From Echinometra lucunter (taxonomy: Eukaryota > Echinodermata > Echinoidea > Camarodonta > Echinometridae): a stretch of 64,000 bases of DNA. Positions 51,711 to 63,590 of the stretch are shown piece by piece. Under the pieces are notes generated by a model, which was not told where the DNA came from, did not search any database, and saw only the letters and a program-made list of their open reading frames with translations. Each line of letters opens with the position of its first letter. Position 1 is the first letter of the stretch. The position numbers and the translations under genes were made by a program. The DNA is taken from assembly GCA_029962745.1 (NCBI GenBank), contig CM057156.1, forward strand, positions 32,990,027 to 33,054,026, read 5' to 3'.

Positions 51711-53519
51711 ATGGAGAAAATGTGTTTTTTAAAAGAAGGATCCTACGAACTATTGTAGAGGCCACCAGTTAAAAAAAAAGAAATCGACTACAAGATATAA
51801 TAGTTTAATACAGATGTTGGGTACCCAGTCACGTAAGCAAGAAAGAAGAATGGTTTCCAAATGATAGAACGGAGGCTCCGCCCCCCGTACTATTATCTTT
51901 TTGTGATCGATAACCAATTTAATAAGTGCGTTGACTGGCGCATCAGAATTGTCGAAGTTGATGATTTGCTACATCCCTTGCGCGGGCAGCGCGCAATGTG
52001 TGAATAAAATTACAATAAATACATATATTACGTGATTTGACCTTTCCTCTCGCGCTGATGTCTGCATTGTTTGGCATCGCGTACTATTTGGGTACGCTGT
52101 GTGAAGGGGAGCATCTCACAAAATGCATAAATCATGACAGCTCATGAATTATTTAGAAGGGCTTATTTCGGCTTCTAATGGACGAAAGTAATGGCGGAGC
52201 TTTGGGGGCTTGATAAATATTTAAAACGTCTTTGATGTCAACCACTTTTACGTGCGTGCGTTGTATGTGTGTGTAAGCATGGAATGTGAAAGTCACAATG
52301 TGTGTGGACGTGCAGGCGGCGCCACTAGATTTTCATCATTGCCATGATCAGGAGTAGCTCAAAATGTCATTCATGCAGAAAATGCAGTAACAAGACGTCT
52401 TGTCTCTTGCTTGTCTGTAAAATTATGTACTATGCAGGCCTGGGAGATGGAGTTTTATCCCTAGCAGATAGGCCCCTTTCCTTCCCCTTATTCTTTCTTT
52501 TCCTTTGTTATATTATATTTGAAAAAAATTAAAATTAAATGAGATATATCTATTTTTATATTTATATACTTATTCATTTATTTATTTATTCATTCATTCA
52601 TTTATATTTATTCATTTATTTGTCTACTTATTTACTTATTTATTTATTTTATTTGATAGTCTCTTTACTACATAAAAACCGCTTCAAAGAGAACCCTGCA
52701 TGGACATATACAATCCCCCCCCCCCCAATATTTTGGTCAGGGGGGATGGCCTGTACAATCACCCCCCCCCCCAATAATTCACCATGAAAAAATGAAAATT
52801 ACATAGCCTCCTATAATCCTCGAAAAAAAAACAAAAGTAAAGACAAAGACAAAGAGAATCAAGAGCAAAGAAGCAAAACTTTAAAAGGAAAAGGAATAGG
52901 CTTTCAGCGCTCGCTCGCATTTTAAGTATTTCAACCAATGAGGTTGTAATGCTATCTTTATGAAAGCAAATTGGTTTGCATATTGTCTTTCTATCAAATA
53001 GTATGCAATTATTGTTCTACTCGCATTTAATATCTTTTGTTATCTTAACCAATGCCAATTAATATTTGTTTATTATCGAATGAAACTGATTTCCATCTTG
53101 TCTTTCTATCCAATGTTATACATGCACTGTTATAATTATAACTGCAAGGAGTCGAACGGGAAGAAGACCCATAACAGAAGAATTTTCATGGAATAATGGC
53201 CTGTGACCGGTAGCCTATTCCTATCTTACCAAAATTAGACAGGATCAGATGCTGATAAAATGTACATTATCAAAATCAAAGAACTGGAGTAACAGTACAC
53301 TAGAAACCTAGCTGTTCTCAGTATTAAAAAAATAGCCCTTTCTCGCTTTCTCGCTCTGCTCGCTCATAGAAACAAGATCAGGACGCAAGCGCTCTTATTG
53401 TAATATTTCTACAGCGAGATGTAAAGCTTTTCTCGAATACAGGTAAATGGTACATCATAGAATTCATTTAAATTATTTTGGTGGAAATTCTACGTTTTAC
53501 TAGAAAGAAACAGAGTTTT

Positions 53520-54060
53520 TGTAGGTAGCTTGCTTCGCTCGCTCATAGAAACAAAATGGTTTTAGAGGCTTATGTCGAAAGGGTGCGTGCGCGGAGCGGG
53601 ATGGAAGCGGGGAGGGAACGGGGATGGCCGCACCCTTTCGAGAGAAGCCCCCCCCCCCCCCCCGGTTGTCTCGAAAGGGTGGGTTGCGTGTGGGGAGTGA
53701 AATTAACGCACCCATTCGTGGAAACCGGGGGGGGGGGCTTGTCTCGAAAGGGTGTGTTGAGTAGTCTGATATACCAGCCGTTTTTTGTTAATGTAAGTAT
53801 AAAAAAAAAAAAAAAGTAGGAAAAGAGACAGGCGGTTTGCTATCACCTGATGGGGGTGTCCAAGGCAGGCGCGGATCCAGGGGGGGGGGGGGGCGAGCGG
53901 GCCTTGGCCCCCGACCCAAAATTTGTGTTTTTCAGCCCATTTTTGACCATTTTGTGTACCTCGGCCCCCCTGAAAAAGAAAAGGGCCCCAAAAAAAGTAG
54001 GAAAGGAGACAGGCGATGGGCTATTACTGATGGGGGGGGGGGGGAGGTGTCCAACGATCC
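53520..54060. repeat. Left arm of a GC-rich inverted repeat pair
   Basis: Contains AGTAGTCTGATATACCAGCC, GGCGCGGATCCAGGGGG and ACCCAAAATTTGTGTTTTTC. Each of these recurs in reverse complement at 58684-59010. Frames through it are kept open only by poly-G/C composition. Confidence 0.75.
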
Positions 54061-54188
54061 CCAAAATATATATGAGGGAAAGAATTCCCCTTTTGTATGC
54101 CCCACTCCCCCCCCCCCAAAAAAGAATATTCATTTTGTTCATGAGTATTCTTACACTCAAGAACGCAGAAGCAATCTTATACACCCGC

Positions 54189-54190
54189 AC

Positions 54191-54226
<36 letters not shown>
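54189..54226. repeat. (CA)n microsatellite
   Basis: About 19 CA units. Confidence 0.9.
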
Positions 54227-54227
<1 letters not shown>

Positions 54228-55639
54228 GTTCCTCGGCTTTCAATTTAGGGAGACATGTCCTGTTGTGTCCCCCACACATTTTTATTTATTTTTTTTTTTT
54301 TTTGGGGGGGGGGTCCTGTCTCCCCCGATTGACGCCCACGGTTGACGCACGAGTGTCCCTTGGTAAGGCATGAGCACTCATTACCAGCTCCAATGAAAGC
54401 CGTATCCTCTGGATGCTTATATACTTACGAGCATGCAGTCTGGTAAACAACCAAACCACTGAAAACAAATTGTAATTTTGGTAAAGAAACTTAACGCCAT
54501 AGTGGTCATGGTAATTAATGGTCCTTTGCACGATTTGATGGGTTATTTTGTCAAAGTACCGTGGGTACCATGGTACTTTTCAGAAGGAGCTACTCATTTA
54601 CCCTTGAATTTAGCAGTTTATACGGAGAGCTGGTACACTCTTAAACCAAATCAGTTATTTTTTTATTTTTATTTTATTTGCTATCTACCCTTCCACAGGG
54701 TTTCTTTGTTAAATATCAACATAATCATTTTTGATACATAAAATCAGTCATTGATCAAACTGTCATTAAAAAGCGTATTCCTTTCATACACCAAAACTTA
54801 AAAATGCATTGTATCATTATTCATTTTCAGCTTGGGGTTATTCCAAAGAGGCTGACAAGCAATATTATCAAAAGTGATTTCGACCAGCTCTGAAAAGGCA
54901 AAAGGCACCTCTCCAGTTTCCAAAACGGATTAGATGTAACAATGGCTACTTTTTTTTTTTTGTAAATCAGGTGAACATGACTAGGTGAAAGGGTCAGCTG
55001 GGTGTATCCAAAATACCTGGTCATTTTTTAAAAACAATATTTTAATCATGTGTCACATTTTCTAGTCGTATTTTGACTAGAACTTATAGTCATTTCTGAC
55101 TAGAATACAGTAACTTTCATGATTACATTATATTATATTAGTTGCACCCAGCTGACCCATAATCCAGTCATTTTAACTTATTTGTGTTTAGAGTGTATAT
55201 TTTCAGATCTTCGTCTTACCTTGTCCTCATTTTATTGAAATAAAAAGATGGATAAACAAAGAAATAAAACGAGAAGCTAGTGCAAAGTATCGGTCTTCTC
55301 TCATAGATATAAATTTTCTTTATCGATATTTTTCCATATTTTTTCCATATGTTTTATTAGAGATTTCATTCAAAATAAATCATTACATAACAAATATACA
55401 AACACACCACACATACCCACACACACCCCCACACACACGAAGCTTGCCAGATCTAAATCTAAAAGATCCTGGATCGGATACTGGATATCATTTGCATGAT
55501 GGGTGTCGATTTGTATTCGTTGGTTGTTGGGGCCGAATATCCTTTCCGAAGGAGCAAAGTGACCGAGCGGGGGAAGGGTAGGAACTTTCAAAATTACCCT
55601 CATTAACATGATTAACAATCATATTTCAGAGCATTTGAG

Positions 55640-56105
55640 AGCGGTTTTATGGGAATTGCTATCGGCTAAATTCCATATATTTATTTTCATTTTTCATTTA
55701 TGGAGTAGATGAAAAAGAACGAAGCACATGTCATATAAATTACCGACATCCCATTTCGAGCACTCCAGTAATTGTGGTCCATACCAGCCAGGCGTGATCA
55801 AGCAAGCACCAGGGCTGGAAAGAATTGAATTTGCTTTAAACATGTTTACAAAAAATGTTTATCGCTATTAGATGCAAAACAGCAAAACAACTTGAAATTG
55901 ATCATCGTAATGTTTCAGGTTGACATGGATAGTCAGTGATGGGTGGCGATGCGACAGTCTATCCCCATATTATTTCGATAATTCTCATTAACTAAAGCAC
56001 TGCCTCTGATCATCAGCTTAATAGCTTTCGCGCGCCATTTTACTCCAGTTTCCATGGCTGCGAATCAAACAATATTGATGTTGCTTCTATGTGCATGGCA
56101 TACGT
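55640..56105. repeat. Diverged direct repeat, copy 1
   Basis: Shares order and sequence with 56760-57195: GGAG(T/C)AGATGAA, CGAGCACTCCA, ATGATCAAGC-like, GTTTATCGCT, ACTCCAGTTTCCATGG, AATCAAACAAT. The minus strand shows an exon-like block (about 55742-55817) between AG and GT that stays open (PGACLITPGWYGPQ); the family is not recognised. Confidence 0.6.
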
Positions 56106-56204
56106 ATATTACTGACTCTTGAAAAGGCATGGTTGTTTTACGCCACCAATCAAATGCGACTTTTTTCCAACTAAATTGAGTCCAAATCTGTTCATAACTA
56201 TGCC

Positions 56205-56480
56205 TTTAATACCCCCATGCAACCCTAACACCAAAAACCTTAAAGCCATTGCAACCCTCACGCTAACCTTGTAGGCTGTCTGTAACACCAACACTAAGAC
56301 TTGACAACCGAATTGCAACCCTCATGCTAACCTTGTAAGCTATCGTTGACAATAACACTTAGACCTTAAGGCCCAAATGCAACCCTCATGCTAACCTCGT
56401 AAGCTATCTTTAACAGTAACACTAAAACCTAAATCTTAAGTACAACCCTCACGCTTACATGTCGGCTATCTTTGACGAAT
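56205..56480. repeat. Tandem repeat, period about 64 bp, four degenerate units
   Basis: TGCAACCCTCATGCTAACCT recurs near 56250, 56313, 56378 and (degenerate) 56442, each followed by a GTAAGCTATC-like segment. Confidence 0.8.
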
Positions 56481-56759
56481 TAAAGTCACAGGTGAGGAGC
56501 AAGTCCGCTAAAGCAAGAAACTTTTAAGGAATTTAAAAAAAAAAACTGTCTTGGGAGAGGCGGGGGGGGGGGGGGAATTATAGATTTAAGACGGGTAACG
56601 TGAAGACTCGACATCAAAACAGCAACATCAAAACAAACAAAACGAAATTCTGTTTTTAGAGGTCATATTCTGAAGTACAAACATTTTTACAATGCACTCT
56701 CTGGAGTAACAATGGTTGAAGGGCCGCATAGTACAGAAAAGAATTCACATTACTGTGTT

Positions 56760-57195
56760 AGTAAAGTTAGTTTGAGTTTGTATTATGTACTTTCCTAATT
56801 CCATCCTTTATGGAGCAGATGAAGAAGAAAGTAAACACACGTGATGTACCTACATGTACATCCCATTTTCATGATTTTCGAGCACTCCATCGTGCTCGCT
56901 ACTAATCATGCATGATCAAGCGCCAAGCACCCGGACTGGCGATAAAATTGATTTGAAATTACTTGTTACTAAAACTGTTTATCACTTTCACATTCAACAC
57001 AGCAACAGCTTAAAATTGATCGTCATTTTCTAGGTTGATATAAATATTCATATAGTGGGTGGCAACTCAACAATCTGTCTCCGTGATTCATTCATTATCA
57101 TTAATCGATCCAACCGATGAGCTTCCGCGTGATGTTTAATCCAGTTTCCATGGTTTCCATGGCATCGAATCAAACAATTATATTGCTACTATCCC
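56760..57195. repeat. Diverged direct repeat, copy 2
   Basis: Counterpart of 55640-56105. The exon-like block is disrupted here by stops and indels. Confidence 0.6.
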
Positions 57196-57768
57196 TATAT
57201 TCACCCGGTTTAGTGACCATTGTCTTTTAACACCGGCCAATGACAACACAGCCGGCCGGCAGAGTGACCGGATTTTGGATTCCCGAATACGGGATTTTTT
57301 ATCCTTGCCAGAGGGCAAGGGACAATGTTGAATTCACGAGCGAGCGCAGCGAGCCAGCATATTTTTTCAGAATCGGCTCCATTGGCGTCCGAATAGTTGA
57401 CACTAACCAACACTACGCAGCGAAATCCCCTCATCATTGGAAGGGGTTAGAGATTAGAGGGAAGTAAGATTTTGGTATTAATGCTTATTTCTGCATCTCT
57501 TAATGCATGAGGAGTGTTTTAGGTATATTCTTGTACATGTATTCTTTTCAAACGAATAAGGAGATGTTCGTTGGTTGATTGATGGTGTATTTTATTTTGT
57601 AAGAATCATTTCATCAGTAAGTTTGAAATACGGGACAAAACGGCGTCCCGGAGAGTGCCGTATGGGACGCGGGACAAATGGTTCGAATACGGGACTGCCC
57701 CTTAATATACAGGACGTCTGGTCACCCTACGGAAAAGGGATGATCGAAATCTTTTGTCGAAATTTCTA

Positions 57769-57773
57769 GCGCG

Positions 57774-57808
<35 letters not shown>

Positions 57809-57828
57809 GCGCACACACACACACACAC
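57769..57828. repeat. (GC)n/(CA)n dinucleotide tract
   Basis: GCGCGCGCGCGC followed by CACACA runs. Confidence 0.9.
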
Positions 57829-58683
57829 AAAACAAACTTCTTGTCTAATTTGATTGTAATTGCTTGATTGCTTGAAGTGCACATGTTGTTGTCCTTCCCT
57901 CCATGTTGAATTCAAATAAACTGGAAATATGACTTTCTATTCTGCCTCATCTGTCCTTTGGAAATACGCATTCCATTACGAAATCAGCCTCATATATTGC
58001 ACATCTTTAATTTGCAACAGTAAGAAACTGAAGGAAGATATTTGCAAGTGTATATGTGTGTGTGTGTGTGTGAGCGTGTGTGTGCACTTGTATAGCTTTG
58101 CAAGCGAGGACAGTGAACAAAGAAAATTCCTGAGAACAATAGTCCTCGGTTGGTAAACAATAGTCCTCAGTTGTCAAACAAAGGGTTTGGGTTTATTCCG
58201 TCAGCCTTGAGAGGACAGGGGACAATAGAAGTCCAATTGTTGTGCTCGGTAGTATAGTGATGTACAGCTGTGTGGGTGTGTGTGTGTGTGCGGGTGCAGA
58301 AGATTGTTTTTCTCCCGTTTTATGCATCCCACCATAATATTCCAGCAGACAGAAAAGGGGGAATTCTTTCCCACATGTATATTCTGGGGGATCCTTGGAC
58401 CAGCCGCGGATCCAGGATTTGATGGGGGGGGGGGGGGGGGGAATTTTTTTTTTGTAATCTAGCGACTAAAAAAAAAAAAAAAGGTTGCACTTTACATTCC
58501 GGCAGTGAACCCCACTCGGGGGGGGGGGGTGCATAAAAAGATTTTGTGTGTGTGTCGTAAAAACTGTATTAGGGAGTAGGCGTATCCTATTATCTTATTA
58601 CAGGTCCACAAATTTCGCGACAAGCAAAAAAAAAAAAAAAAAAAAAGTTATACATTACATTTCCCATTTGGCGTTCTTCTTTT

Positions 58684-59010
58684 TTGGGGGGCCCCTTTTC
58701 TTTTGCAGGAGGGGAGGGGGGGGCCGAGGTACCCAAAATGGTCAAAAATGGGCTGAAAAACACAAATTTTGGGTCAGGTACTAAGGCCTGCTCGCCCCCC
58801 CCCCCCCCTGGATCCGCGCCTGCCCTGGACACCCCCCATCAGGTGATAGCCAACCGCCTGTCTCCTTTCCTCCTTTTTTTTTTTTTACTTACATTAACAA
58901 AAAAAAGCTGGTATATCAGACTACTCAACACACCCTTTCGAGACAAGCCCCCCCCCCCCCCCCGGTTTCCACTAGAAAGTGGAATTTTCGGCTCGCTCGC
59001 TTCGCTCGCT
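58684..59010. repeat. Right arm of a GC-rich inverted repeat pair
   Basis: Reverse-complement counterpart of parts of 53520-54060 (GGCTGAAAAACACAAATTTT, CCTGGATCCGCGCC, CTGGTATATCAGACTACTC). Ends near GCTCGCTCGCTTCGCTCGCT, as the left arm starts near similar sequence. Confidence 0.75.
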
Positions 59011-60256
59011 CGCACAATACAAGGAGGGGTTTGCATTTGTATTTAGCATCCCCCTCCATTTTCAACGTTTATTTATATAATTAATTTGTAAAATTTCACT
59101 TTGACAATTATTCTTATGTTATGATTACGCAATTATTTTGTATATACAAGTATGTGTGTTATACAACCAGGTATGTTATTTTGAGTTGAAAATTATGTAT
59201 GTTATATCTAAGTTGAAAATGGAAAAAATAAATGCAATGAAATGAAATGAAAATAAAAAGCGGGATGGTTCATACTCTAAAATAAAGGTTCAAGTCTCCT
59301 ACACTTCTCATTCAAGTAATGAGGATGTACCTCAGCGTTATTGTTTGAAAACAATTTTTTTGTGCGGTTAATTGGAGGAACGTTAGATTAGACTAATAAT
59401 ACAGAGATATGGGCAGCAAAAACAGGTCCTACCCCCTCCCCTGCATATTAAGTCTACCCATTACGTTTGAACCTACACACCATTTCCCCAATCGGTCGCT
59501 TTGCTCTGCAGTCGAGGATATTCGGCATCAGTCACCCCCCACCCCAACCGCAAACACAAATCGACACCCATGAAAGAAAAGGTGTCGCCAAGAACAGGGG
59601 CGGCGCCAGGGTATTTTGATAGGGGCAAGATGACCAATAGATGAGTTTATTTACGTTTTAAATGAAAAATATTGGGGTATCATATAGTTGCATAACCCAG
59701 CCCTCTATTTCATCTTACTCTTCTTTCTTCTGCTTTCTCCTTTTTTCTTCTTTTTCTCCTCTTTTTTTTTTTAATCACTTGAAAATTCATAGGGGTCGCC
59801 CCTTCGCCTCCATATATAGAGTCGCCCCTTTTTCATGTTAAAAAGGTTAAAAGTCATGGCACAGAGACTTACATGGTTTCTTAAAAGACTCAAATTCGGC
59901 ACAAGTTTGGACGCAGACAGGAAGACTATTAAACATCATTATGCCTTGGGGCCTTGATATAAGAAAACGTTGTGGTCGGGGTTGTGGTGCTAGAATGCTA
60001 TAACTTATTAACCAGTTTACATTTCTCGTATGATATCCATTTCATGCATTTTATTTGTTATTTCTTCAAGAGCCTACCCAGATATGGGTACCGGTACCAG
60101 ATTTTATTTGAATATAAAATTTAAACATTTTTTTTTTTTTTTTTTACGCCAGTCGGATCCATTGATCTTATCAGTGGTCGGATCCCTTGATGGATATGAC
60201 ATGGACTATATTTCCCCACAGGGGGCGCTCTTTCGCATCACTTGGGGGCTTTAAAA

Positions 60257-62552
60257 ATGTCGGCCAACAGAGTAATTCAGGTAAGAAAGCATCATATTTC
60301 CTCTTTCTAAATCAAATAAGAAAACAATTTAATGTCGTCTTTTTACATATGAATAATCATGCATCATATTTACGTATTCCATTCAACACAAACCTGCATT
60401 TTAATGAATTAAACAGTGGGCTAATTATGCCTCATCCCCATACGTTCTGATTTATGTAACTTATGCCATGTGAGTAGGGGGAGGGGCAATGCAATCTTGG
60501 GTGGTGTTTAATTTTTTATTTAGCACAAGATGGTGGGCTAGCCATAATAACTTGTGCATACATTTGTTTTATGCTGACCTCATTGTACTACTGGTATAGG
60601 CCTCTTGCATGTATTGTGACCCTAAAGTTAAAATTTTGAGCAACAAAAGTCTTGCACGACACGGCTCTCACTAACTCAACTCTGCTCCTCAGATTTTAAT
60701 GCAAATAGATCTAGAGAAATACTGTAACTGTTGCATCTTTCGGTTATTTCAGCATGCCAAATAGATCTATATGCAATGATAAAATATTTTTTATATAATA
60801 ATACAACAGAAAAAAAAAATCAGAGGACCAAAGTCAAGCCCAAGGAGTAGATCTAGATCTAGATCTAACTGTTAACTGTTAGGATGATATAGAATTTAGT
60901 TCGAGACTAACAGACTAATTCATTTAGAAGGGCATGATATAACAGAGATCAGAAAATGGTGCTCACTTAAACATCCATTTAAAGGATGATGTTAGTTTTT
61001 GCTTTGGTTATCCTACTTAGGACCTACTACAACTTTTTATCTATAGACCAATTTCACAACGCAAGAGGGCAGCAGACTGTTCGACACAGTTTGACATACT
61101 GCGGTGGGCGCTCCAACTTTTATAGTACACAAGTCAGTAGCGCGTCATGTACATTCGTTCAATTTGTTGTCTATTTTGACCAGTATATGTAGATTTATTT
61201 TAATATTTGCAATGAGAAATTATCAGGGAAGTTCAGGTCGCAGCTGTGCGGTGCTCAAATGCCACAAGAATTAGAGAAAGTTTAAAAATTGGAAGCTAAC
61301 TGAGTGCGAAATTCACTCGCTTTTGACTTATGAAGCCTGTTTGTGTGAGAAGCCGTACTCCCTACACGGCTTTCCATAAGCAATGTGAAGGAATTCGTCG
61401 CCAGTGGGTAAAAACATTAACAGAAAGAACTTTGAAGTCAAGAAACATTATCATTATGTACTTTGGCGTAAAATTTAATGAGTGAAAACATGACTTTGTA
61501 AACAGGGTAAGATTTAGAGCTCCCGTTTACTACGGCTTCTATGCTGCAATCGAACTTTTACTGACAAAACTAAGTTGAAAAACCATCGAAAGTACAAAAA
61601 TACATCATACCTTCATCCGTCAGATATGACCATTGTCTTACCTCATCTACCCATGTATCCATGCTTTATTTTATTGATCTAGAATAAAGTAAATGGAACA
61701 ATATCGGGGCATATCTCATATCTTACATTCATTTTGTACACAGAGCCAATCGCGGTCAGCGCGCTTGCCCACCGCAGCAATGGCGGCGCCGATAGAGGGC
61801 CAAATACATAAACCGGAGGTGAAATTGGTCTATATGAGTTGAATGGATAAATCAAAGTTTAGTAGTGATATTGCATGCTCATTGTATTTCTCTATTTCCC
61901 TTGCAGGCAATTCGGCCACACATTCCTCTCATCAAATTTAGGGCTGGTGGGAGTGCTAGAAAAGGTAAGCAACTTTTACCCAAAGATTTGTAAAGATAGT
62001 CAAGTAATTGTTCTGATGTGTAATTTGTCTAATATTGAGTGTTGAGAATTTTTTTTTTTTTATGAACAGAAGAATCTTTAGAGCTCTGTCAGCTTAGTTT
62101 TTCACTGTGAGGAATAGTTGCATGTGTAGATTTCTTGTAATTATTACCCGTAATAGAAGCTGCATTTATTAATGTAACCATCATAAACAGGTCCATACTG
62201 AACATATGAAATAAGTGTACTAGAGATCTGATTAGTTTTGATTTGCAGAGTATGCTTGCAAAAATAAAAGGATAATATTAATAACACTGCAGCTGATAAT
62301 AGTAGTATTTAACATTGATATGAATTCTTCAATTAACTTTACAATATTATGAAGTCATGATCACCAAAGCACTGTATGTTTGATTCTGTGAGCATTTTCT
62401 TTCTGTGATTACCAGACTCGGGACTGCTCTTGAACATTGTAGATCAAAGTGTTGATCTTGTTTTTATACAGTGATATCTCCGGTGACTGTCCTGACCACC
62501 CCACCCCCTCCACCACCTTGTCCTATCTCTAGTGCTAAAGCTAACACTGATG
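60257..62552 (+). CDS. MRPS36: MRPS36/KGD4-like subunit of 2-oxoglutarate dehydrogenase, 5' part
   Basis: KGD4 (MRPS36) tethers the E3 subunit to the E1-E2 core of the mitochondrial 2-oxoglutarate dehydrogenase complex (family knowledge). Exons seen: 60257-60280, 61907-61964 and 62472 to about 62552, with GT-AG borders and continuous phase. The N-terminus SANRVIQAIRPHIPLIKF closely matches the human protein's N-terminus. The following segment is a proline-rich linker (PVTVLTTPPPPPPCP), as expected for a disordered middle. The last donor (G|GTATAG at 62553) is a guess; reading on in frame meets a stop at 62606-62608. The conserved C-terminal motif of the family was not found to the right, so the final exon probably lies beyond the window. 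Intron 1 contains a TATA-flanked transposon. Confidence 0.75.
61046..61830. mobile_element. 0.8-kb TATA-flanked element, copy 3 (inverted), in intron 1 of the MRPS36-like gene
   Basis: Same 12-bp inverted ends flanked by TATA (61042-61045 and 61831-61834). The interior matches copies 1 and 2 in reverse orientation. Confidence 0.88.
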
Positions 62553-63389
62553 GTATAGAGTTTCAAACGATTTCACCCATACGTGAAAACAAAGTATTGT
62601 TTGGGTAGCAATCCCATCACATTGTGTAAATTTTAGGATGATATCGATTTTTCCCAATTAGATACATGAAAATTACATATGATGCGCTATTTTTATTCAT
62701 AAGAGTGAATCTTTCAGAAAAGCTTATGAAGGGCTTAAAACTGCAAAGTGCATGTACAGTCTATGATACATTTTCTTGTATGCCCTCTGTACTTGCTCAA
62801 AACCATACTTTGTTTTCTGTTTTCATTCTTTCTTTTCAAACTGTTTGCTGTTCTTATTTTCATTTCTTTTTTTAACCTGTTGAGCATGATTTGATTACAG
62901 TATATCACACAGTTTCCATAGAGTCTTGCCCAAGTTATCTCTGGCTTTGTGTTCAGTGGATTAAATTTCTCTTGCGAAGCATGCTTTCTTCAGCTTTCAT
63001 TGTATATTGTACTTACTCTTAGTTGGGTTTTTAATTCATCATTATTATTACCGTAATCATGGGCTGTCATGTTATCATAGCCCATTGAAAAGGAGAGCTT
63101 TTTTCACAAGATGTCTACATGATTGAATCAACTTTGTAGCTACCAAAAAGTGAAAGCTCAGTTAGCTGCATGTTGTTTATCATATTTTCCTAAGGTTGTG
63201 CATGAGTGCAATTTTTGTGTATTTCATGAGCCATGTTATTTTTATACATGCCTATGTGGAATGTGAATGACAGTGTGAGCTGACTCCAAATTTGTCGGTT
63301 CCTTTGAAAGTGAGGTGCTAATAAGAGTTGTGAAAGATAAGAAAGAAATAACATCCAGGCAGAAGAAAGAATTCAGATGCTGTGTGCGC

Positions 63390-63590
63390 CCCTCCTTCCT
63401 CTCTTCAACAGTGGAACAGTTCAATTTGAAGACATATCTTTTTTTAAACCCTTTGAACTCATTGAGTTTGTACTGTCACTGTGTGGTACATACATGTATT
63501 TTGACTCCATTTCTGAGCCAGAAATGACATAATCTCATAGCTGTTTGTATCCAGTTGAAAGGGCACTTTATAAATGCCAACTAGTAAAGA
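63390..63590 (+). mobile_element. Possible decayed LINE 3' end, right of the MRPS36-like exons
   Basis: One frame reads STVEQFNLKTYLF, resembling the C-terminal tail of CR1/L2-type reverse transcriptases. It is followed by GGGCACTTTATAAATGCC, like a LINE 3'UTR end. No tail repeat is seen; weak. Confidence 0.3.

Larger units (their letters stand above)
46529..52234. mobile_element. 5.7-kb DNA transposon with terminal inverted repeats, probably non-autonomous
   Basis: The left end CAAAGACGTTTTAAATATT is repeated perfectly in reverse complement at the right end (52216-52234). Beyond these 19 bp, imperfect inverted homology continues for about 130 bp, including the shared CTTTCGTCCATTAGAAGCCG. 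The paralogous unit A shows the uninterrupted site (GATAAATATGTCAACC near 29795). The target duplication is unclear: at most one base now, possibly a TA that lost a base. No transposase-like frame was recognised. The interior carries duplicated exon-like modules. It sits 70 bp upstream of the PHM copy B start codon. Confidence 0.85.
33370..52475. repeat. Segmental tandem duplication, unit B (PHM copy B plus upstream flank)
   Basis: Direct repeat of unit A. It starts at about 33370, continues to 46528, is interrupted by a 5.7-kb transposon, and resumes at 52235-52475 with the upstream flank of unit A (shared GCAGGCGGCGCCACTAGATT, then GACGTCTTGTCTCTTGCT). Introns are roughly 95% identical by eye apart from insertions and deletions. 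Confidence 0.88.
52476..60256. other. Intergenic repeat-rich region, no confident gene
   Basis: Apart from the repeats listed, it has TTTA-rich simple sequence (52540-52655), many poly-G/poly-C runs, and fragments resembling GGGGCGTCAAT-type and GGCGCGGATCC-type element ends (54310-54350, 58405-58440, 59598-59625). No spliced coding signal was recognised. Confidence 0.55.

Noticed and set aside
53837..54373. 178-codon frame with Gly- and Pro-rich sequence
   Set aside because: Kept open by poly-G and (CA)n runs within a repeated element; no family resemblance.
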